From: Anaerolineae bacterium
GTDB lineage: Bacteria > Chloroflexota > Anaerolineae > JAFGEY01
NCBI GenBank assembly: GCA_016929775.1
Contig: JAFGIE010000256.1
Coordinates: 1-30,353, forward strand
Direction of reading: 5' to 3'
Length of the DNA: 30,353 bases
Shown one piece after another: positions 15,630 to 24,551 of the stretch. The position numbers and the translations under genes are program-made. How positions within the stretch are numbered: position 1 is the first letter of the stretch; the number at the start of each line of letters is the position of its first letter. Below the pieces are notes generated by a model, which saw only the letters and a program-made list of their open reading frames with translations, did not search any database and was not told where the DNA came from.

Positions 15630-16286
15630 TCAGGCTTTGGACGCGCACTGCTCGACCAGCCACGCTGTCCAGTCGTCCAGTCCTTCGCCGGTCCGGCACG
15701 ATACCTCGAACACGCGCGCATTCGGGTTGAGACCGGCGATCAGTTCGCGGAATGCAGCCACGTCAAACTCGAGATAAGGCAGCAGGTCGGTCTTGTTGAT
15801 CACCACGGCGTCGACGATCGTAAACATGCCCGGGTACTTGTAGGGTTTGTCGTCTCCCTCGGGCACGCTGGTGATGACGACGTCGAGGTGCTGCCCGAGC
15901 GCCAGTCCAGCTGGGCACACCAGGTTGCCGACATTCTCGATCAGCAGCAGGTCGATCTCGTCCAGGGGCAGTTCCTGCAGCGCGGGGCGCAGCATGTTGG
16001 CATCCAGGCGACATCCGCCGCCGGTGTTGATCTGGACCACTGGGATACCGGTGGTCGCGACCCGGTCGGCGTCGACCTGCGACGCCGTGTCCCCCTCGAT
16101 CGCGCCGATCGCCATGCGGTCGCCCAGCACCTCGACCGTCCGCATGAGCAAGCTGGTCTTGCCTGCTCCAGGCGAGGCCATCAGGTTGACCGCTCTTGTA
16201 CGCGTCCTGTCCAGCAGCGCCTGGTTCTCGGACGCGATCTGGTCGTTTGCTTTTGTCACCCGTTCGATCACGGTCACTTTTGCCAT
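15630..16286 (-). CDS. hypB: HypB, GTPase for nickel insertion
   Basis: HypB is the SIMIBI-class GTPase that helps HypA insert nickel into the hydrogenase large subunit. The 218-residue protein has the P-loop SPGAGKTS (38-45), EGDTASQVDADR (64-75), INTGGGCRLDA (86-96), NVGNLVCP (118-125) and NKTD. Metal-site cysteines are Cys92 and Cys124. The usual His after Cys92 (CHLDA) is Arg here. The N-terminus has neither a CxxCGC nickel motif nor a His-rich stretch, as in many HypBs. The ATG follows the hypA stop with no gap, so the two are coupled. Confidence 0.95.
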   Translation of the reverse strand: MAKVTVIERVTKANDQIASENQALLDRTRTRAVNLMASPGAGKTSLLMRTVEVLGDRMAIGAIEGDTASQVDADRVATTGIPVVQINTGGGCRLDANMLRPALQELPLDEIDLLLIENVGNLVCPAGLALGQHLDVVITSVPEGDDKPYKYPGMFTIVDAVVINKTDLLPYLEFDVAAFRELIAGLNPNARVFEVSCRTGEGLDDWTAWLVEQCASKA

Positions 16287-16628
16287 TCAGACCACCTCAA
16301 TGCTTTCCAGGTAGAACTCGCGACCGGCGATCACTTCGCCTCCTAGCGCCTGGCAAGCGGGGCAGCGCCAGTCACGTCCTTGTGGCGTGAACTCGCGCCC
16401 GCACTTGTAGCAGCGCAAGGTCGCTGCCACGCGGCGAAAGTGGAGCATGGCTCCCTCGGCGCGCGTGCCGGGGCTGACAAAGTCAAAGTAGAACTGGACG
16501 GAGTCGTCGACGACGCTGCTTAGGTCGCCGATCACGAGGTTGATGTCGGTGATGTGCTCCGCGCCGGCGCTTCCGGCGTGTTCGACAGCGATGCGCAGGA
16601 TCTCTTCGGTAATCGCCAGCTCATGCAT
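16287..16628 (-). CDS. hypA: HypA, nickel metallochaperone
   Basis: HypA delivers nickel to the hydrogenase large-subunit precursor with HypB. The 113-residue protein starts MHELAITEEIL with the essential nickel ligand His2. The zinc ribbon has Cys73/Cys76 (CYKC) and Cys89/Cys92 (CPAC), with the linker GREFTPQGRDW between. Length and spacing are normal. It is the first gene of the hyp cluster (ABFCDE). The ATG at 16628 lies only 7 bases after a perfect TATAAT, and no Shine-Dalgarno sequence fits in between. The message is therefore probably leaderless if that promoter is used. Confidence 0.95.
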   Translation of the reverse strand: MHELAITEEILRIAVEHAGSAGAEHITDINLVIGDLSSVVDDSVQFYFDFVSPGTRAEGAMLHFRRVAATLRCYKCGREFTPQGRDWRCPACQALGGEVIAGREFYLESIEVV

Positions 16629-16635
16629 GGGGCGT

Positions 16636-16664
16636 ATTATACACCCGATCGTGCTCGATTTCCA
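16636..16664 (-). promoter_or_regulatory. promoter of the hyp operon, apparently leaderless
   Basis: On the minus strand TGGAAA (16664-16659, four of six matches to TTGACA) and a perfect TATAAT (16641-16636) are separated by 17 bases. The seven bases ACGCCCC then lead directly to the hypA ATG. The predicted start site coincides with the initiation codon. Confidence 0.65.
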
Positions 16665-16705
16665 GTACCAGCTCGCCCTTCACCCATGCAGCAGCTCTGC
16701 ACCCT

Positions 16706-17194
16706 TTACCCTTCCGCTGTGGTCAGGGCGACAATGCGCGCCACAGCCTGGGGCACGAGCGCTGCTGTCTCGTCGGACAGGCCTTCGCCGAACTCAAAGT
16801 CGTATCCGCGAACCGAGACCAACACCCCGCGCGGCGCCCTGTCGTGCAGCTCTTGGATCAGGGCCAACAGCGAGCAGGGGTGCAGCTGGTGCAAGACGGT
16901 GGCGGACTTGCGGTAGGCCTCGAGCTCTTCTTCGTACAACAGCGCGTCGATCGCGCCCACGTGCGCGTCGACGAACAGGACCTGGTCGTAGGCAGAGGCG
17001 GCGTCCGCCAGCTCGGGCACGAGCTGGTGGACCAGCACCGTGTCGACCTCGTGTCCCAGGTCATCGAAGCCGTCGTCGTCGATCGCAAGAGCCGGGCGCC
17101 CGAGGCATGCGCGCAGTGCGTTGAGGACGACAAAGGCCACGCCGTCGTCTCTGCGGTACACGTTTCCGTAACCGATCACGAGGCTTCTACCCAC
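16706..17194 (-). CDS. hoxW: hydrogenase large-subunit C-terminal processing protease (HoxW/HyaD family)
   Basis: After nickel is inserted this protease removes the C-terminal tail of the large subunit. The 162-residue protein begins LVIGYGNVYRRDDGVA, the family GxGNxxxxDDG signature with the nickel-sensing acidic residue, then FVDAHVG (second ligand region) and LHQLHPCSLLAL (His ligand region). Length is typical. It starts at GTG 17194 with GGGAGAG upstream. It lies directly downstream of the large-subunit gene whose precursor has a 25-residue tail after DPCLSCSTH, which is very likely its substrate. HoxW is the best name by context with a HoxH-like subunit, though the specific subgroup is inferred. 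Confidence 0.88.
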   Translation of the reverse strand: MGRSLVIGYGNVYRRDDGVAFVVLNALRACLGRPALAIDDDGFDDLGHEVDTVLVHQLVPELADAASAYDQVLFVDAHVGAIDALLYEEELEAYRKSATVLHQLHPCSLLALIQELHDRAPRGVLVSVRGYDFEFGEGLSDETAALVPQAVARIVALTTAEG

Positions 17195-17226
17195 ACCACT
17201 CTCCCGTCGAAATCCACAAGAGACGA

Positions 17227-17255
17227 GGAGACAAGGGGCCTACCCCCTTGTCTCC
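17227..17255 (-). terminator. hairpin after the hydrogenase large-subunit gene
   Basis: A perfect 12-base-pair stem, GGAGACAAGGGG (17227-17238) with CCCCTTGTCTCC (17244-17255), and a 5-base loop. It lies 24 bases after the large-subunit stop. On the minus strand it is followed by the moderately T-rich TCGTCTCTTG. It shares the AGACAAGG motif with hairpins at 21312-21350 and 28704-28734. Confidence 0.65.
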
Positions 17256-17278
17256 CCGTGGAACCGCTGTCTGCGCCG

Positions 17279-18703
<1,425 letters not shown>

Positions 18704-18745
18704 GAGATTCTCCTTTTCGCCTGTACCAGCGGTGAGGGCAGGCGT

Positions 18746-19288
18746 CTACTCGTAGGTCAGGTTGTCGCCGGTCAGGACGGGCATGCGTCCCTGCAGCAGC
18801 TCGGTCACCGCATACCAGATCGCATCGGCGGGCGGCGGGCAGCCGGGGATGTGCAGATCGACCTTGACGACTTCGTTCACAGCCAGGACGCGATCGAGCA
18901 GCTTGCCCAGCTCGGGAGAGCGCGGGACCTGCCCTTCTGCATCTGTGCTCATGGTCTTCACATAGCCGTACTCGAGCACGTCCTCCACATCGAAAAAGTT
19001 GCGCATCGTGCACACGCCGCCAAAGACGGCGCAGTCGCCGAGCGAGATCAGGATCTTGCATCGCTCGCGCATCAGCCTGGCTGCCTCGAGCTGGTGCGTG
19101 TTGCTCACCGCACCGGTCAGGATCCCGACGTCGACGCCCTCCTCGGGTGGGTGCTTGAGGTCCGTGATCGGCGAGGACGTGATCTGCACGTGCTTGATCA
19201 GCTCCACGATCCGCTCGTCGATGTCGAGGATCGACATGTGGCATCCCGAGCAGACATCGAGCCAGTCCGTAGCGAGTGTCACTTTCAT
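18746..19288 (-). CDS. hoxY: [NiFe]-hydrogenase small subunit, HoxY-like
   Basis: Carries the proximal [4Fe-4S] cluster that passes electrons between the NiFe site and the iron-sulfur relay. It has 180 residues, with ligands Cys13 and Cys16 (DVCSGCHMS), Cys86 (SLGDCAVFGG) and Cys150 (IPGCPPPADAIW). There is no Tat signal and no medial or distal cluster domain, which is typical of short cytoplasmic group 3 subunits of HoxY type. Shine-Dalgarno AGGAGAG lies before the ATG at 19288, 26 bases after the NuoG-like stop. It is followed by the large subunit. An equivalent name by context is hydS. Confidence 0.93.
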   Translation of the reverse strand: MKVTLATDWLDVCSGCHMSILDIDERIVELIKHVQITSSPITDLKHPPEEGVDVGILTGAVSNTHQLEAARLMRERCKILISLGDCAVFGGVCTMRNFFDVEDVLEYGYVKTMSTDAEGQVPRSPELGKLLDRVLAVNEVVKVDLHIPGCPPPADAIWYAVTELLQGRMPVLTGDNLTYE

Positions 19289-19314
19289 ATCATCTCTCCT
19301 ATCTCAGTCGGTCC

Positions 19315-21036
19315 TTAGCCCAGCTTGTCAGCCAACGCCTGGAGGATCTCTATGTCCTGCTTGACGCCTGCCGGCGGCTTGAGCGAAGCACGCAGCTCTT
19401 GGATGCGTCCCTCGGTGTTCGTGGTCGCGCACGCCTTCTCCGCCCAGATCGTGCTGGGCAGGACCACGTCCGCGCGCTCGGTCAGGGCGTCGAGATAGCT
19501 GGTCTGCGCGACCACGAACTGCGCCCCGGACAGGCTCTCCAGGAGCGCAGCGTCGATCGACTCATCGACAGCCATCACGTATGCAGCCGCGACGCCCTCT
19601 AGGTCTGCGTCGCCGCTGAGACCGGCGGCGCGCGCGCCACGGGTATTGCTCCCCGGCACCAGCCCCACGAACTGGGCCTTGTCGCCCAACGCCGCGCGCA
19701 GCTGCGGCAGCGTGTCGCCTGCGCCCGCGCCATAGATCACGACCGGTATCTCGGCGCGCGCGGCGATGTCTGCCGCCTTGTCGACCTCGCTGGACCCGAA
19801 CCGGAACGCTGCCATGTCGTCCATGCCGTTCGGTTCGTCGTCGATCAGCGCCATGCGGGCGCCGTGGTTCATCACGCCGCGCTGGACCATGATCCCGGCA
19901 ACTTGGTAGTCGACGCGCAGGTCGGCGCCGACGACGACGTACAGGTCTGCCTCATCCAGTGCAGCGAGCGATCCCTCCGGCTCCGCCATGAACGCGGGCG
20001 CCGGTGTGATCGTGCTCACGCTCTTGGCGTTGAGCCCGTTGAAGAGCGCGGCAAAGCGCTCGAGGGCGCCGTTCGTGGCGCGCGTCGTAGCCAGAGCCGC
20101 CAACTCCGCACCGTCCACGCCTCGGAGTCGATCGGCGACGGCGTCCAGTGCCTCGTCCCAGGTTGCGTTCTGCAGCGTGCCGTCCACCCGGATCATCGGC
20201 GAGGTGGTGCGACGGCGGGTCTCTTCGAGGATGTCAAAGCGCCCGGCGGCGCAGAGCACGCCGGCGTTCACCGCACCGTCCCAATCGCCCTCGATGCGCA
20301 GGATCTGGTTGTCGCGGCTCACGACCTGCATGCCACAGCCCAGGCTGCACGCCGTGCAGACCGTCGGCGTGTGCTCGACCTCGGCTTCACGCCCGCGGTA
20401 GGCGCTGCGGCGGTCCATCAGTGCGCCGGTGGGGCAGACCTGCAGGCAGGTGCCACACGAGATGCAGGAGGACTCGCCAAAGGGTACGTCCATATCCGCC
20501 ACGATCATCGTCTCTGCGCCACGTCCGCTCAGGCCCAGCGTGTAGTTGCCGGCGAGCTCTTGGCAGGCGCGGACGCAGCGGCGGCAGAGGATGCAGCGGT
20601 TGTGGTCCATCACGAAATGTGCGCGCGTGGCATCCACAGGGAGCGGGGTGTAGGGCCTCGGGTACAACCAAGCGTCCAGACCGTAGCGATAGGCGAGGCT
20701 TTGCAGCTCACAGTCGCCGCTCATCTGGCAGTACATGCAGTAGTGGTTGCGCTCTGAGAAGAGGAGCTCGAGCAGGAACTTGCGCGTCCGGGCGACCTTT
20801 TCCGAGTCGGTGTGGATCACCATCCCGTCGGTCACCTGGAACGTGCAGGCAGGCTGTAGCGCGCGCTGCTTTTCGATCTCGACCAGGCACATCCGGCACG
20901 AGCCGATCGGCTCGAGGGCAGGATGGTTGCACAGGGCCGGGACATCGATGCCAGCCGCTCCGGCTGCCTGCAGGATGCTCTGACCTGCTTCGGCGACGAG
21001 CTCTTTGCCGTCTATGGTGAGGTGTACAGACGCCAT
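19315..21036 (-). CDS. NuoG-like (HydA/HoxU-like) iron-sulfur subunit with shortened molybdopterin-type domain
   Basis: Electron-relay subunit between the flavoprotein and the hydrogenase. It has 573 residues. A [2Fe-2S] set sits at Cys36/47/50/64, a His-Cys3 set at His98/Cys100/103/109, [4Fe-4S] sets at Cys148/151/154/158 and Cys191/194/197/201, and a fifth set at Cys227/230/234/262. Residues from about 265 to 573 resemble a truncated molybdopterin oxidoreductase domain with no Cys/Sec at the metal position, as in NuoG. There is no [FeFe] H-cluster motif, so this is not a HydA catalytic hydrogenase. The first 260 residues are close to FdhA of the same window (for example KQRALQPACTFQVTDGMV against KQRTLQPACTFQVSDGMV). 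ATG at 21036 is preceded by AAAGGAGA. It is the first gene of the unit with hoxY and hoxH. Confidence 0.9.
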   Translation of the reverse strand: MASVHLTIDGKELVAEAGQSILQAAGAAGIDVPALCNHPALEPIGSCRMCLVEIEKQRALQPACTFQVTDGMVIHTDSEKVARTRKFLLELLFSERNHYCMYCQMSGDCELQSLAYRYGLDAWLYPRPYTPLPVDATRAHFVMDHNRCILCRRCVRACQELAGNYTLGLSGRGAETMIVADMDVPFGESSCISCGTCLQVCPTGALMDRRSAYRGREAEVEHTPTVCTACSLGCGMQVVSRDNQILRIEGDWDGAVNAGVLCAAGRFDILEETRRRTTSPMIRVDGTLQNATWDEALDAVADRLRGVDGAELAALATTRATNGALERFAALFNGLNAKSVSTITPAPAFMAEPEGSLAALDEADLYVVVGADLRVDYQVAGIMVQRGVMNHGARMALIDDEPNGMDDMAAFRFGSSEVDKAADIAARAEIPVVIYGAGAGDTLPQLRAALGDKAQFVGLVPGSNTRGARAAGLSGDADLEGVAAAYVMAVDESIDAALLESLSGAQFVVAQTSYLDALTERADVVLPSTIWAEKACATTNTEGRIQELRASLKPPAGVKQDIEILQALADKLG

Positions 21037-21144
21037 CGATCGGGTTCTCCTTTCACGTGTGCTCCGGTTTGAAAGACCACGGTGTTTGCCGCCTCCCCGC
21101 TTGAGGAGAAGGCCCGTATGAGACTGTTCTAGGGGATGGTGCTC

Positions 21145-21214
21145 GACGAAAATGCATCTGTCTGCTCCATGCTCGCACTGGTTTTCGTCTCGATAACCCT
21201 GCATTGAGACGAAA
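21145..21214 (-). promoter_or_regulatory. structured leader with alternative pairings before the NuoG-like gene
   Basis: Read on the minus strand, the leader has three related segments. TTTCGTCTC (21214-21206) can pair with GAGACGAAAA (21191-21182) over nine base pairs with a 14-base loop. The same GACGAAAA can instead pair with TTTTCGTC at 21152-21145 over eight base pairs. The first segment is also part of GACGAA-A-TTCGTC-like symmetry (complement of 21208-21220). Mutually exclusive pairing is the classic layout of an attenuator or RNA sensor. I do not recognise a known riboswitch class. Confidence 0.45.
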
Positions 21215-21241
21215 TTCGTCAACATGGAAGCCGTTACCCAG

Positions 21242-21271
21242 ACTATACCAGCAAAGTGCGGATTTGTCCAA
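21242..21271 (-). promoter_or_regulatory. sigma70-like promoter of the NuoG-like/hoxYH operon
   Basis: TTGGAC (21271-21266) and TATAGT (21247-21242) are separated by 18 bases on the minus strand. Transcription would start near 21235, giving a leader of about 200 bases. Together with the hairpins at 21312-21391 this suggests that the hydrogenase genes are transcribed separately from the flavoprotein genes upstream. Confidence 0.65.
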
Positions 21272-21311
21272 TCCGGCGAGATGTGTGTGCCCAGTTCGCG
21301 GGCTCTTAGCG

Positions 21312-21391
21312 CAAGGGGCTCGCGTAGGCGACGGCTACGCGAGCCCCTTGTCTGCCTCGCAACGGCATTCGCGGGGCTGCGACTCCCCGCG
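21312..21391 (-). terminator. two GC-rich hairpins after the flavoprotein fusion gene
   Basis: The first hairpin on the minus strand, CGCGGGG with CCCCGCG (21370-21376 with 21385-21391), begins 14 bases after the stop at 21405. The second is a perfect 16-base-pair stem (arms 21312-21327 and 21335-21350) with a 7-base loop. Neither has a T-tract. The second shares AGACAAGG at its base with two other terminator-like hairpins in the window. The remaining bases to 21037 hold the promoter and leader described separately. Confidence 0.65.
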
Positions 21392-21404
21392 GATGCGACG
21401 TGTG

Positions 21405-24400
21405 CTATAGCTCAGCGAACAGCGCGGGCCGGTCTGTCTGGGCCTCGAAGGGCAGCTCGTGCATCTCTAGCCACTCGAGGTCACAGCGTAGGCAGCGCTT
21501 ACACTCTTTGCGGATCACGTCGCCGGGCAAGGTGCGCTCGACCTCGACAAAGCGGCCCGCGCGCTCCGCAACCGGGATCGTGCGCTCTCTTGGTCGCTCG
21601 GCGTTGGCGTATTCCTCCAGGTCGTAGAGCTGCTCCACCGCCTCGTACCCGGGCATGATCACGTCTTTCTCGGTGGAGCCCGTGCGCAGGTAGTGGTCGA
21701 CCGAGCGCGCGACCTCGTTGCCCTGTGCGACTGCTTCGATCACAGTTGCCGGGCCGAGGACTATGTCGCCGGCGGCGAACACGCCGGGACGGGTCGTCGC
21801 CAGGGCGCGGTTGACGACCATGGTCGAGTCTCGCTGGATGCTCATGCCACACGCCATGCAGGCGTCCATATCGGCGTCGAGGCACGACAGGTCGGGCTCC
21901 TGCCCGATCGCCGGGATCAGCACGTCAAGGCCCAGCGTGAACTCGGAGCCCTGGATGGGGACCGGTCGCCGCCGCCCGCTGCGGTCGAACTCGCCCAGCT
22001 CGTAGCGCAGGCATTCGACGCCGCTGACCCGAGCGTTGCCGACGATCCGCACGGGGTTGGTCAAGAGGTGGAACTGGATCCCCTCCTCCGACGCCGCTTC
22101 GACTTCGTCGGCGTGCGCCGGCATTTGCTCGCGCTGGCGCCGGTAGATCAGGTTGACCTGGCTCGCTCCCAGGCGCCACGCCGTGCGCGCGGCATCGATC
22201 GCGACGTCGCCGCCGCCAACCACGCCCACGCGCTTGCCGGACAGGTCGGGCGCGTGGCCCAACGAGACGTCCCGCAAAAAGTCGACGCCCGGATAGACGC
22301 CCTCCTTGTCCTCTCCCGCGATGCCCAGGGTCCGGCAGCGATGCGCGCCGAGAGCCAGCACGACGGACGCATAGCCGTCGGCGAACAGGCTGTCGACGGT
22401 ATAGTCGCGTCCCAACTCAGACTCGAGCTGGACCTCGATCCCGGCGCGCAGCAGGCCCTCGATCTCAAAGTTGAGGATGTCACGCGGCATGCGGTAATCG
22501 GGAATGCCGACTGCCATCATCCCGCCCAGCACGGGCAGCTTTTCAAAGACGGTGACGCCGTAGCCCATCTGTGCCAGGCGCAGCGCAGCGGTGAGGCCCG
22601 CCGGACCACTGCCGATCACGGCGACCTTTTCTCCCTTGATCTCGGCCACACGGGGAGGCATCCAGGGGTGATCCATCTCCTGGTCGGCCATGTAGCGCTT
22701 GATCTGGCGGATGGCGATCGGGGTATCGATGTCGCCGCGCCGGCAGCGCGTCTCACAGAACGCGGGGCAGATCCGGCCGCAGGTCAGCACGAACGGGTTC
22801 TTGCGGCGGTGGATCTCGAGGCCCTCTGCGGTCTTGCCCTGGGCGACCAGCGCGATCCAGCTCGGGATGTCGATCTCGGCTGGGCAGGCGTTGATGCAGC
22901 GCGCCATGACCAGTTCCTGGCACACGCCGGCGGGGCAGCGCTTGTCCAGGATGTGCGCCTCGAACTCTTTGCGGAAGTAACGCAGGGCCGACATGATCGG
23001 CCCAGGGGTGAGCTGACCGAGGGCGCACAGCGCCCCGGTCTCCATGTAGGTCGCGATCTCGACGATCGTGTCCAGGTCTTCCATCACGCCCCTGCCATCG
23101 GAGATGCGGGTCAGCACCTCCAGCATCCGTCGTCCCCCGACGCGGCAGGGGATGCACTTGCCGCAGCTCTCTGCCTGGGCAAAGGTGAGGAAGAACTTGG
23201 CAAACTCGACCATGCAGGTGTCTTCGTCGACGACGATCATGCCGCCCGAGCCCATGACGGCGCCGATCTGCTTGAGCGAGTCAAAGTCGACCTTGGCGTT
23301 GAGGTGCTCGGCGGGAATGCAGCCGCCGAGCGGTCCGCCGGTCTGTACGGCCTTGAACGTTTTCCCGTCCAGGATCCCGCCGCCGATGTCAAAGATGATC
23401 TCGCCCACGGTGATCCCCATCGGCACCTCGACCAGCCCTGTGTTGTTGACCTTGCCCGTGAGCGCAAAGATCGCCGTGCCTGGGCTGCGCGGCGAGCCGA
23501 TGCTGGCGAACCACTCGGCGCCGCGCACGATGATCTGGGGCACGTTGGCATAGGACTTGACGTTGTTCAGGTTGGTCGGCTTGCCCCACAGGCCCTTGAC
23601 AGCGGGGAACGGCGGGCGCGGACGCGGCTCGCCGCGTCGCCCCTCGATCGACGCGAGCAGGGCGGTTTCTTCGCCGCACACGAACGCACCGGCGCCCTCT
23701 TTGATCTTGAGGTGGAAGCTAAAGTCGGTGCCGAGGATGTGGTCGCCCAGGAGCCCGTACTCCTCAGCCTGGGCGATGGCGACCTTGAGGCGCTTGATCG
23801 CCAGCGGATACTCGGCCCGGCAGTAGATGTAGCCCTCTTGCGCGCCGACGGCGTACGCGCAGAGCGTCATGCCTTCGAGCAGCGAGTGCGGGTCGCCCTC
23901 GATGATCGAGCGGTCCATGAACGCGCCCGGGTCTCCTTCGTCGGCGTTGCAGACCACGTACTTGGTGTCGCCGCGCGCGCGCGCCGTGAACTCCCATTTG
24001 AGTCCGGTCAGAAAGCCGGCGCCGCCGCGTCCGCGCAGGCCCGAGTTGCGGACGGTGTCGATCACGGCTTGGGGCGTCATCTCGCTGAGCGCGATGCTCA
24101 GGCCCAGGTACCCATTGCGCGCGATGTACTCCTCGATGTTCTCGGGGTCGATGATGCCGCAGTTGCGCAACACGACGCGCTGCTGCTTGCTGTAGAAGGG
24201 GACGTCGGCGTAGAACGGGACCGCCTCGTGGGCATCCGGGGTCTTGTAGGTCAGCCGTTCGACGACGCGGCCCTTGATCAGCGTCTCTTCGACCAGTTCG
24301 CCCACGTCCTCGGCGTGCACCTGGCAGTAAAAGATCCCCTCGGGGTAGACGACCATCACCGGGCCCATCGAGCAGAACCCGCGACAGCCGGTGTGTACCA

Positions 24401-24533
24401 GTTGTACCTCGTTCTGGAGACCGCGCCGTGCAAGCTCCTGGGCCAGTGCCTCGTGCAGGGCACCCGAGCCAGACGCCTCGCAGCTGGTTCCACCGCAGAC
24501 CAGGACGTTCGCGCGGTACAAAGCCTCACTCAT
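21405..24533 (-). CDS. hydB: fused NuoF/HydB-like flavoprotein and GltD/NfnB-like NAD(P)H oxidoreductase
   Basis: A 1042-residue fusion. Residues 1-95 are a thioredoxin-like [2Fe-2S] domain (Cys13, 18, 50, 54). Residues about 115-530 are the NuoF core, with the FMN/NADH motif GLRGRGGAGF (166-174) and a [4Fe-4S] site Cys457/460/463/503. CPAGVC (533-538) marks the point where HydB proteins of bifurcating hydrogenases normally continue into a ferredoxin-like domain. Here a GltD-type domain follows: eight cysteines (533, 538, 546, 550, 585, 589, 593, 597), FAD motif GSGPAG (641-646), dinucleotide motif GGGDVAIDAAR (773-783) and AAGD (920-923). A tail CKRCLRCD (1011-1018) adds three cysteines. It would connect NAD(H), FMN, FAD and probably NADP(H) to the relay. 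AGGAGG precedes ATG 24533. The symbol is given by analogy for the N-terminal half. Confidence 0.88.
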   Translation of the reverse strand: MSEALYRANVLVCGGTSCEASGSGALHEALAQELARRGLQNEVQLVHTGCRGFCSMGPVMVVYPEGIFYCQVHAEDVGELVEETLIKGRVVERLTYKTPDAHEAVPFYADVPFYSKQQRVVLRNCGIIDPENIEEYIARNGYLGLSIALSEMTPQAVIDTVRNSGLRGRGGAGFLTGLKWEFTARARGDTKYVVCNADEGDPGAFMDRSIIEGDPHSLLEGMTLCAYAVGAQEGYIYCRAEYPLAIKRLKVAIAQAEEYGLLGDHILGTDFSFHLKIKEGAGAFVCGEETALLASIEGRRGEPRPRPPFPAVKGLWGKPTNLNNVKSYANVPQIIVRGAEWFASIGSPRSPGTAIFALTGKVNNTGLVEVPMGITVGEIIFDIGGGILDGKTFKAVQTGGPLGGCIPAEHLNAKVDFDSLKQIGAVMGSGGMIVVDEDTCMVEFAKFFLTFAQAESCGKCIPCRVGGRRMLEVLTRISDGRGVMEDLDTIVEIATYMETGALCALGQLTPGPIMSALRYFRKEFEAHILDKRCPAGVCQELVMARCINACPAEIDIPSWIALVAQGKTAEGLEIHRRKNPFVLTCGRICPAFCETRCRRGDIDTPIAIRQIKRYMADQEMDHPWMPPRVAEIKGEKVAVIGSGPAGLTAALRLAQMGYGVTVFEKLPVLGGMMAVGIPDYRMPRDILNFEIEGLLRAGIEVQLESELGRDYTVDSLFADGYASVVLALGAHRCRTLGIAGEDKEGVYPGVDFLRDVSLGHAPDLSGKRVGVVGGGDVAIDAARTAWRLGASQVNLIYRRQREQMPAHADEVEAASEEGIQFHLLTNPVRIVGNARVSGVECLRYELGEFDRSGRRRPVPIQGSEFTLGLDVLIPAIGQEPDLSCLDADMDACMACGMSIQRDSTMVVNRALATTRPGVFAAGDIVLGPATVIEAVAQGNEVARSVDHYLRTGSTEKDVIMPGYEAVEQLYDLEEYANAERPRERTIPVAERAGRFVEVERTLPGDVIRKECKRCLRCDLEWLEMHELPFEAQTDRPALFAEL

Positions 24534-24551
24534 GCTTGCCTCCTCTGTCTC

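Noticed and set aside
12999..16346. Very long open frame (1115 codons) on the plus strand
   Set aside because: It is antisense to hypF, hypB and hypA, which carry clear family motifs. Its translation has no recognisable domain, and long antisense frames are expected at this G+C.
19315..21036. [FeFe]-hydrogenase catalytic subunit HydA
   Set aside because: The N-terminal cluster domains match, but there are no H-cluster motifs; the C-terminal part is a molybdopterin-type remnant.
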